From positions 1 through 5,292 of the forward strand of contig CAVGRR010000093.1 of assembly GCA_963631655.1 (NCBI GenBank): a stretch of DNA of 5,292 bases, written 5' to 3'. This document shows positions 1 through 5,292 of the stretch, one piece after another (position 1 is the first letter of the stretch; every line of letters begins with the position of its first letter). A program made the translations under genes and the position numbers. The DNA is from Methanomethylophilus sp963631655. Lineage in GTDB: Archaea; Thermoplasmatota; Thermoplasmata; Methanomassiliicoccales; Methanomethylophilaceae. The notes under the pieces are model-generated. The model did not search any database and was not told the DNA's origin. It was given only the letters and a program-made list of their open reading frames with translations.

Positions 1-27
1 CTGGAGGAGTTCGTCGCCGGGACCCTG

Positions 28-1062
28 TCATGAATGTAGTGCTGACTCCGCGTTCGACGTAGGGTCATAATAGTCACCGCCGGCACCGGTACCTTTGGTT
101 ATGGTCACGTTTTCAAGAGAAGTGTAAGGCGCTTCGAACGCATAACGGGTAGCACGGTCCGAGATACAGTTGACCGGAAGGGTGATGTCCTTGATGTTGC
201 AGGAATAAAACATGTAATCCCCCAGACCGAAGACATCATCTGAAATGACGATCGTTTTCGCTATGCTGCCGTTCAGGTTCCACGGGGCCAGGTTCGGATT
301 GCATATCGATCCGCACCAGTTGGAATAATCGAACGCCACCCCGTTTCCGCGGGTGAAGGTGACCTTATCGACCGCAGTACATCCCTCGAATGCGGGATAA
401 TTCTCATTGTCATAGGAATTGAGACTTATCGGAATGGTAAGGTCCGTGAGTTTCGTACAGAGGTAGAAAGTGTGCCATCCCAAGGAGGTGACGCTGTCAG
501 GAAGAACGATCTTCGTGAGGTTCAGTTCACGGAACACATCGTTCCCTATGTGGATTATCCCATGTCCGAAGTCGATCTCCTTCAGAGAATCCCTGCTCAG
601 GTACCAGGGCGTTTGCTGATACCAGTTATTGGTTCCTTCATAAGCGGAGTAATTGATGCCGTATCCGTCTTTTCCGTAGGTGAAATTGATCTTTTCGATG
701 TTGTAACAGACAGCGAACGCACAGCATTCGTCGGCCGTCGCGGCATTGAGGGTTATCGGTATGGTGAGCTCCTTCAGATGTTCGCAGTAAAGGAAAGCCC
801 ACTTTCCGAGATAGGTTATGTCCTCGCCGATGACGATCTTGGTGATATTCTCACGGTAGCTGTACCAGGGTGCACGGACATCATCGTAGTTATACATCTC
901 ACCGGAACCGCAGATCTCCAAGGTGCCGTCCGAATCGAAGTAATAAACCGCATCCGGCCCGCAAACACCGTAATCTATGCACTGCGCTGAAGAGCTGTCC
1001 GCCCCCTCATGAAGGATGAACAGCGCCGCCATCGCGGAAACAGCGACAGCCATGACGATCAA
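28..1062 (-). CDS. Half-length BspA-like LRR surface protein (gene 1 of the array), probably degenerate
   Basis: This is a paralog of the two genes to its right. From the TTG at 1062 it reads 344 residues: a hydrophobic signal segment ending in DSSSA (residue 26), the entry motif CGPDAVYYFDSDGTLEI..GSGEMYNY, then four LRR_5-type units with their LG/IG..xF signatures at residues 85, 172, 194 and 280. It stops after GGDYYD plus 11 residues, where the paralogs carry on with five more units and a C-terminal module. Homology also runs upstream of the TTG in the same frame (SNIHSR, then SLKL) to about 1131, where gene 2 has ATG but this gene has ATA. The second ATG of the paralogs is ACA here. The TTG start gives a signal peptide with no basic n-region, whereas a CTG at 1080 would supply one (MKLGTVL). 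The true start is therefore unresolved. Six N-x-S/T sequons suggest an extracytoplasmic protein. It may be a pseudogene or a short functional form. The paralogy is certain; expression is doubtful. Confidence 0.75.
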   Translation of the reverse strand: MIVMAVAVSAMAALFILHEGADSSSAQCIDYGVCGPDAVYYFDSDGTLEICGSGEMYNYDDVRAPWYSYRENITKIVIGEDITYLGKWAFLYCEHLKELTIPITLNAATADECCAFAVCYNIEKINFTYGKDGYGINYSAYEGTNNWYQQTPWYLSRDSLKEIDFGHGIIHIGNDVFRELNLTKIVLPDSVTSLGWHTFYLCTKLTDLTIPISLNSYDNENYPAFEGCTAVDKVTFTRGNGVAFDYSNWCGSICNPNLAPWNLNGSIAKTIVISDDVFGLGDYMFYSCNIKDITLPVNCISDRATRYAFEAPYTSLENVTITKGTGAGGDYYDPTSNAESALHS

Positions 1063-1159
1063 GACGGTCCCGAGTTTCAGAGAACCGTACGTTGTTATTC
1101 TGCTGTGGATATTACTCCCTCCGCTCTGTATTCTTTGCTTATATCACTCATAGGTTCAT
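1063..1159 (-). other. Degenerate 5' region of gene 1
   Basis: This is the gap between the stop of gene 2 (1162-1160) and the TTG of gene 1. Read on the minus strand, it keeps the in-frame codons for SNIHSR and SLKL shared with genes 2 and 3, with no stop until TGA at 1146-1144. It has no ATG or GTG in that frame. The positions equivalent to the ATGs of gene 2 at 3199 and 3163 are ATA (1131-1129) and ACA. A GGAGGG that looks like a strong Shine-Dalgarno sequence lies at 1122-1117, but no canonical in-frame start sits at a useful distance from it. An out-of-frame ATG at 1151 opens only 18 codons. The block found upstream of genes 2 and 3 is not clearly present. Its expected place overlaps the last codons of gene 2. 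Confidence 0.6.
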
Positions 1160-3199
1160 TCAGGCACAGAGTCCTGTTCCTGCACGGATGTACGCAACAG
1201 AAACCGGTACCGGGATCTTATCAGACCTCATGGCCGGATCCGACATGACCGCAGAAACCGGATCCCCGGACGCGCAGTCTTTCTGATACATCACACCGTC
1301 GGATCCGGCGAAGAGGTGTCCGCTCAGATTCGCCGCAACAGGTTCCAGCGATCCGCCGTCGGGTCCGACGAACCGGTAACCGTCGAGTGTATGGGCGCCG
1401 ATATAGCTGATCCCGCTGTCGAATGAGATCACTGTCAGACTGAGTCCGCACCAGAACGGCATATAATCTGTATAATCGAATCCGATACCGTTGCGTCCTG
1501 CGGTCAATTTCAGTATGCTGATGGCATTACATTGATCAAACGCGGGATATTTTGCAGAATATGTACTGTCAAGGGTGATCGGTATCGAAACATACCTCAG
1601 CTTTGTGCACTGATAGAACGCGTGATTGTCCAGACACTGCATACTGTCGGGGAGGATGAGGGATGTTATGTTGAGCTCACGGAAAGCATCGGATCCGATA
1701 TGCACTATACCGTCCTCGAACACGATCTCCTTCAGAGTGTCCCTGCAGATATACCAGGGAGTGTGCTTGTACCAGCAGTCGGAACCGCTGTAAGCGGAAT
1801 AGTCGCATCCGCGTCCGGTGTAACCCGGAGTGAAGGTTATCTTCTCAATTCCGGATATGCCGCAGAAAGCCCAATACTGGTAATCATCGGTCACTACGAC
1901 ATCGAGATCGATCGGGAGTGTCAGTTCCTTTACGACACACTCAGGAATCGAAGTATATTCTCCGAACACGTTTTTACCGAGAGTGGTCAGCGAGTTCGGA
2001 AGTACGACCTTATCGGCGTGTAGATAGTAGAAGGTCTCTGCGGCGATCTTGGTCACACCTTCTTCGATCGTCAGGACCTCGATATTCGAAGCCCTGTTCC
2101 AGGGATTGTACTTGTGGTAACTCTCATTACTGGAGGACCCTATTCCGGTACCCTTGGTTATGGTCACATTCTTAAGAGAATCATAATCGTCACCGGTGAT
2201 GAAAGCACCGGATTTTGCACAGTCTGCACTTATCGGGATCGTGAGCTCCTTAATATTGGTGTTATAGAACATATATTGTCCCATATCCGTGACATCATCG
2301 GAAATGACGATCTTCTTCGCAATGCCGCTGTTCATATTCCAGGGGGCCAGATCAGTATGCTGACGCGGCCCCCACCATTTCGATGTGCAATAATCAAAGG
2401 GAATTCCGTTTCCTTTGGTGAAGGTGACATTCTCGATGGCCGTACAGCCATGGAATGCAGGGTAATCCACACTGTCGTAGGGATTGAGACTTATCGGAAT
2501 GGTGAGATCGGTGAGTTTCGTGCAGTTGAAGAAAGTGTGGTGTCCCAAAGAGGTGACGCTGTCGGGAAGCGCGATCTTCGTGAGGTTCAGCTCACGGAAC
2601 GCATCGTTTCCAATGTGGATGATGCCGTCGGCGAAGTTGATCTCCTCCAGATAATCCCTGCTCATATACCAGGGGGTGTTCTGATACCAGCTGTTGCTTC
2701 CTTCGTAAGCGGAGTAATTGAATCCGTATCCGTCCTTTCCACAGGTGAAATTGATCTTTTTGATGTAGGTGCTCAGGAAGAAGGCACAATCCGAATCGGA
2801 AGATACGCTGTTGAGGGTAATGGGTATAGTGAGTTCCCGGAGGTTTGGGCATCCTAAAAATGCCCGATATCCGAGATGCGTGATGCTGTCGCCTATGACG
2901 ACCTTCTTCACGTCTGCGCGGTAATCATACCACGGCGGAAGCTCGATGTCGATGTAATTGTACATTTCGCCGGAACCGTAGATCTCCAGAGTTCCATCAG
3001 AATCAAACCTGTAGTATGCGGCCGGTCCGCACTGCCCTTCGTCGATGATCTCTGCAGAAGAACTGTCCGTCCCCTCGTGGAGGACGAACAGCACCGCCAT
3101 CGCGGAAACAATGAGGATCAAGATCATCAAAGTGCTTCCAAGCTTCAGCGAGCTGTTGGTCATTGTTTTACTGTGAATATTACCACTCTTCTGTTGCAT
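1160..3199 (-). CDS. Secreted BspA-like leucine-rich-repeat protein (gene 2 of the array)
   Basis: From the ATG at 3199 this encodes 679 residues. Order: basic N-terminus with GNIHSK; hydrophobic signal segment ending in DSSSAE (about residues 19-50); entry motif CGPAAYYRF.SDGTLEIYGSGEMYNY; LRR_5-type units with the (I/L/M)G..xF signature or a variant of it near residues 109, 196, 218, 306, 385, 407, 501, 523 and 600; then a C-terminal module with GPDG...AANLSGH...GSDGVM. The repeats alternate PWY/PWN linkers with LTIPI(T/S)LN strands and AF.GC turns. No enzymatic motif, C-terminal membrane helix or LPXTG is seen. The likely role is a surface or secreted adhesin-like protein, inferred from the family. 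The frame is open to a TTG at 3265 that overlaps the stop of gene 3, but that stretch is the conserved upstream block, so I rejected that start. An alternative ATG at 3163 gives 667 residues. The unit at residue 385 (IAAETF) and the unit at 523 (LDNHAF) lack the usual glycine. The tail runs about 14 residues beyond that of gene 3. Confidence 0.9.
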   Translation of the reverse strand: MQQKSGNIHSKTMTNSSLKLGSTLMILILIVSAMAVLFVLHEGTDSSSAEIIDEGQCGPAAYYRFDSDGTLEIYGSGEMYNYIDIELPPWYDYRADVKKVVIGDSITHLGYRAFLGCPNLRELTIPITLNSVSSDSDCAFFLSTYIKKINFTCGKDGYGFNYSAYEGSNSWYQNTPWYMSRDYLEEINFADGIIHIGNDAFRELNLTKIALPDSVTSLGHHTFFNCTKLTDLTIPISLNPYDSVDYPAFHGCTAIENVTFTKGNGIPFDYCTSKWWGPRQHTDLAPWNMNSGIAKKIVISDDVTDMGQYMFYNTNIKELTIPISADCAKSGAFITGDDYDSLKNVTITKGTGIGSSSNESYHKYNPWNRASNIEVLTIEEGVTKIAAETFYYLHADKVVLPNSLTTLGKNVFGEYTSIPECVVKELTLPIDLDVVVTDDYQYWAFCGISGIEKITFTPGYTGRGCDYSAYSGSDCWYKHTPWYICRDTLKEIVFEDGIVHIGSDAFRELNITSLILPDSMQCLDNHAFYQCTKLRYVSIPITLDSTYSAKYPAFDQCNAISILKLTAGRNGIGFDYTDYMPFWCGLSLTVISFDSGISYIGAHTLDGYRFVGPDGGSLEPVAANLSGHLFAGSDGVMYQKDCASGDPVSAVMSDPAMRSDKIPVPVSVAYIRAGTGLCA
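1280..1384 (-). other. C-terminal module of gene 2
   Basis: About 35 residues directly after the last LRR unit: DGYRFVGPDGGSLEP, then VAANLSGH, then GSDGVMYQK. It does not follow the LRR consensus, yet it is shared almost residue for residue with gene 3 (3337-3444) and is absent from the shortened gene 1. I cannot name a domain. Its fixed place at the end of the ladder suggests a capping, export or cell-surface attachment module. Confidence 0.6.
1710..1764 (-). repeat. Near-identical 55-nt segment shared by genes 2 and 3 (gene 2 copy)
   Basis: Positions 1710-1747 are identical to 3773-3810 over 38 nt. With two mismatches, the match extends to 1764 and 3827. It encodes the CRDTLKEIVFEDG stretch of the seventh LRR unit, just after TPWY. 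Flanking sequence is much less alike, so this looks like a short conversion tract or a strongly constrained patch. Confidence 0.85.
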
Positions 3200-3215
3200 T
3201 CTTTTTGTTTTACAA

Positions 3216-3241
3216 TGAAAACCGAGTGTCCAAGGGCATTT
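3216..3241 (-). promoter_or_regulatory. Conserved upstream block, copy in front of gene 2
   Basis: This non-coding stretch lies 17-42 nt upstream of the ATG at 3199. On the plus strand it reads tgaaaaccgagtgtccaag followed by ggcattt. The copy upstream of gene 3 matches it at 23 of 27 aligned positions with one 1-nt gap (hand alignment). That gap breaks any shared frame, so the conservation is not protein-driven. It sits in the 62-nt space after the stop of gene 3, which argues for a separate promoter or control site for gene 2. No clear TATA box or BRE can be named. It could also be passive homology left by the duplication. Confidence 0.45.
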
Positions 3242-3261
3242 GACGTCAGATGCCTTCCCGG

Positions 3262-5238
3262 TCAAAACCTCCCTGCGGGAATCGAATCAGGCATGACCAC
3301 AGGATCAATTTCCTGCACCAATTTCATGCCCAGGCCGTCGGTGACGTGCATTATACCTCCGTCACCTGTGATGACATGTCCGCTCAGATTGGCGGCGGTA
3401 GGCTCCAGATATTCGCCGTCCGGACCGATGAAAAGATACCCCTCGAAGGTGTCGGTTCCGATGTATGTGATCCCACTGTCGATGTGTATCTCGGGTACCC
3501 TGTGGAGCGGGGTGCACCATATGGGTGCGTAATCATAGTCCACCCCTATGCCGTCGGTTCCGGCAGTGAATCTTAGGGTGGTGATCCCGAGACACCCGTC
3601 AAATGCAGGATATTCAGCGGAATGAACACTGTCGAGAGTGATCGGAAGAGTGAGATAGGTCAGTTTTCCGCAATTGTAGAACGTATGGCAACCGAGAGAC
3701 ACCACACTGTCCGGAATCGTGATAGAAGTGAGATTCAGTTCACGGAACGCATCGGACCCTATGCTCTTGATGCCGTCCTCGAACACGATCTCCTTCAGAG
3801 TGTCCCTGCACATATACCACGGAGTGTACTGATACCAAGAGTTGTTTCCTTTATAGGCGGAATAGTTGAATCCGTATCCGGAACCAGGGGTGAAGGTGAC
3901 CTTTTCAAGTCCGGCCACACATCTGAAAGCGGTATGATATTCGAGCCATACCGTATTAAGACTGATAGGAAGGGTCAGATCGTTCACTTTGATGCCGCGG
4001 AAGGTATATTCGCCGAGAGAAACAAGCGAATCCGGAAGCACCATCTTCTCCACATGGGTGTCAAAGAACATGTAGTCCCCGAGGTGGGTCACTCCTTCTT
4101 CGACGATCAGGGTCTTCAGGCACCCAGTCAGGTTCCAGATCAGGTGGTATTCAGAGAAGATATCGTTGTAATCTCCCCCTACCCCGGTGGTTCCTTTGGT
4201 TATGACGATCTTTTCAAGGTCGTTGTACTGATCGGTGAAAGGATGACGGCCTGAGACCATTTCCAGGGCGGTGATCGGGACAATGAGCTCCCTGATGTCG
4301 CATCCGGCGAACATGAATTTTCCCAAATAGGTGACATCATCGGAAATGACGATCTTTTTCGCAACACCGCCGTCAAGGTTCCACGGAGCCAGGTTCTGAT
4401 GGACGGGTGTTGAGTAGGAGTTATAATCGAACGGGACCCCGTTTCCGCGGGTGAAGGTCACATTCTCGATCGCTTCGCACCCCCAGAATGCAGGATAATC
4501 TTCATTACCATAGGAGTTGAGACTAATCGGAATGGTGAGATCGATGAGTTCCGTACAGCAGAAGAAGCAGTGACCTCCAAGAATGACCACTGTGTCGGGA
4601 AGCACAAGAGAGGTTATGTTCAGCTCACGGAAGGCATCGTCTCCTATACCTTTGACCCCGTCTGCGAAATTGATCTCCTTGAGGACATCCCTGCACTGGT
4701 ACCAGGGTGTGAGCTGATACCAGGGATCATCTCCTTCGTGAACAGCATATCCGCATCCGTACCCGTCGGTTCCGCAGGTGAAATTGATCTTTTCGATGTT
4801 GTAACAGCCTGCGAAGGCACTGTACATATCAGAGACCACGCTGTTGAGCGTGATGGGGATCGTAAGTTCTGTGACATGCTTGCACTTCGCAAAGGCCCAC
4901 TGTCCGAGCTGTGTGACACCGTCGTCGATGACAATCTTTGTGATGTCGTCGCGGTATCCATACCAGGGTGCACGGACACCGACGTAGTCGTACATCGCAC
5001 CGGCCCCGTTAATCTCCAGGGTGCCGTCTGAATAGATATAGTAATAGACGTCCGGCCCGCACCATCCGCTTTCGGTGACCTCGGCGGAGGAACTGTCCGT
5101 TTCCGCATGGATAACGAACAGCACCGCCATCGCGGAAGCGATGACTGCTAAGATCACCAGAGCAGTCCTGAGCTTCAGTGAATTGTCAGTCATTGCCTTA
5201 CTGTGAATGTTACCCACTCTCTGCTGTGTTCTTTTCAT
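3262..5238 (-). CDS. Secreted BspA-like leucine-rich-repeat protein (gene 3 of the array)
   Basis: This is the complete, most regular member, 658 residues from the ATG at 5238. Order: basic N-terminus (MKRTQQRVGNIHSK); signal segment about residues 21-52 ending in DSSSAE; entry motif CGPDVYYYIYSDGTLEI.GAGAMYDY (60-85); nine LRR_5-type units with (I/L)G..xF signatures at 111, 198, 220, 305, 386, 408, 493, 515 and 593; C-terminal module 599-634. Repeat landmarks are APWY/TPWY/APWN linkers, LTIPI(T/S)LN strands and AF.GC turns, matching the BspA/TpLRR consensus (IP..V.SIG..AF..C..L). At least eight N-x-S/T sequons (for example N152, N207, N259, N369, N502, N617) fit a glycosylated surface protein if the host is archaeal. 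No membrane anchor follows the repeats, so the protein is either released or held by an uncleaved N-terminal helix. An inner ATG at 5193 (MTDNSLKL) would also give a good signal peptide and 643 residues. No Shine-Dalgarno sequence precedes either ATG. The ligand is unknown. Confidence 0.92.
   Translation of the reverse strand: MKRTQQRVGNIHSKAMTDNSLKLRTALVILAVIASAMAVLFVIHAETDSSSAEVTESGWCGPDVYYYIYSDGTLEINGAGAMYDYVGVRAPWYGYRDDITKIVIDDGVTQLGQWAFAKCKHVTELTIPITLNSVVSDMYSAFAGCYNIEKINFTCGTDGYGCGYAVHEGDDPWYQLTPWYQCRDVLKEINFADGVKGIGDDAFRELNITSLVLPDTVVILGGHCFFCCTELIDLTIPISLNSYGNEDYPAFWGCEAIENVTFTRGNGVPFDYNSYSTPVHQNLAPWNLDGGVAKKIVISDDVTYLGKFMFAGCDIRELIVPITALEMVSGRHPFTDQYNDLEKIVITKGTTGVGGDYNDIFSEYHLIWNLTGCLKTLIVEEGVTHLGDYMFFDTHVEKMVLPDSLVSLGEYTFRGIKVNDLTLPISLNTVWLEYHTAFRCVAGLEKVTFTPGSGYGFNYSAYKGNNSWYQYTPWYMCRDTLKEIVFEDGIKSIGSDAFRELNLTSITIPDSVVSLGCHTFYNCGKLTYLTLPITLDSVHSAEYPAFDGCLGITTLRFTAGTDGIGVDYDYAPIWCTPLHRVPEIHIDSGITYIGTDTFEGYLFIGPDGEYLEPTAANLSGHVITGDGGIMHVTDGLGMKLVQEIDPVVMPDSIPAGRF
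3337..3444 (-). other. C-terminal module of gene 3
   Basis: Residues 599-634: EGYLFIGPDGEYLEP, then TAANLSGH, then GDGGIMHVTD. It matches the gene 2 module and is followed by 24 low-similarity residues to the stop. The N-L-S inside it is also a glycosylation sequon. Confidence 0.6.
3773..3827 (-). repeat. Near-identical 55-nt segment shared by genes 2 and 3 (gene 3 copy)
   Basis: This is the partner of 1710-1764, at the same place in the architecture of gene 3 (around residues 471-489). The absence of synonymous differences over 38 nt stands out against the many silent changes between the two genes elsewhere. Confidence 0.85.
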
Positions 5239-5265
5239 TTACGGTCAAATGATCAAAGGAATGTC

Positions 5266-5292
5266 TGAAAACCAGATTGTCCAATGACATTT
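5266..5292 (-). promoter_or_regulatory. Conserved upstream block, copy in front of gene 3
   Basis: This is the counterpart of the block at 3216-3241. On the plus strand it reads tgaaaaccagattgtccaat followed by gacattt, and it runs to the window edge. It lies 28 nt or more upstream of the ATG at 5238. The extra spacing relative to gene 2 comes from about 20 nt of unshared sequence between the block and the start codon. That spacing change weakens the case for a fixed-distance core promoter element and leaves an operator or simple shared ancestry as alternatives. The rest of 5239-5265 shows nothing recognisable. Confidence 0.4.

Noticed and set aside
1095..1151. Small 18-codon frame upstream of gene 1 on the minus strand (ATG at 1151)
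   Set aside because: It is very short, out of frame with gene 1, and overlaps sequence that is homologous in the gene 1 frame. It has no counterpart in front of genes 2 or 3.
2114..2857. Long plus-strand open frames, including this 247-codon one and similar ones at 472-990, 1532-2023, 3622-4254 and 4570-5031
   Set aside because: They are antisense to the LRR repeats and resemble each other only because the sense repeats do. They have no signal peptide or recognisable domain, and their openness follows from the codon use of the sense strand.
3241..3248. Perfect 8-bp palindrome tgacgtca near the end of gene 3
   Set aside because: A single 8-bp palindrome is expected by chance, and no matching site lies upstream of gene 3.
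3200..3261. A transcription terminator between genes 3 and 2
   Set aside because: There is no hairpin and no long T-run on the minus strand, only a TTTT within the conserved block.
3200..3265. A TTG start for gene 2 at 3265, overlapping the stop of gene 3
   Set aside because: It would translate the upstream block shared with gene 3. The two copies of that block differ by a frame-breaking indel, so it is not conserved as protein, and ATG codons lie downstream next to the conserved N-terminus.

Overview
The window holds one tandem family: three paralogous secreted leucine-rich-repeat proteins of the BspA type (LRR_5, or TpLRR, class). All three are on the minus strand and read from right to left. 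No RNA gene, mobile element, CRISPR array or enzyme gene is visible. The long open frames on the plus strand are shadows of the repeats.

Organism (inference, moderate confidence): a gut or rumen archaeon of the Methanomassiliicoccales / Methanomethylophilaceae type. All three proteins have a signal segment ending in DSSSA followed by E or Q, an ending I associate with secreted proteins of that group. The two intact genes have no Shine-Dalgarno sequence at their start codons, and the open frames are long and intronless. A gut bacterium carrying BspA-like proteins cannot be excluded, because this LRR class is widespread in gut Firmicutes, Bacteroidetes and spirochaetes as well as in host-associated archaea.

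Layout from right to left, in transcription order. The 5' flank of gene 3 (5239-5292) carries a sequence block that recurs upstream of gene 2. Gene 3 (5238-3262, 658 aa) is complete. A 62-nt gap (3261-3200) carries the second copy of the block. Gene 2 (3199-1160, about 679 aa) is complete, with the same nine-repeat architecture and the same C-terminal module. A short gap follows, then gene 1 (about 1062-28). Gene 1 keeps the signal segment and the first four repeats but stops at half length. It has lost both ATG codons used by its paralogs, so it looks like a shortened or decaying copy.

Each full-length protein is built the same way: charged N-terminus, one hydrophobic signal segment, a CGP...SDGTLEI.G.G.MY entry motif, a series of ladder repeats in which PWY/PWN linkers alternate with LRR units, and a C-terminal module (G-P-D-G...AANLSGH...G-D/S-G-x-M). 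None has a C-terminal membrane anchor or LPXTG signal. They are best read as surface or secreted adhesin-like proteins. The array appears to evolve by tandem duplication and gene conversion: different modules of gene 1 are closest to different neighbours, and genes 2 and 3 share a 55-nt stretch that is almost identical.
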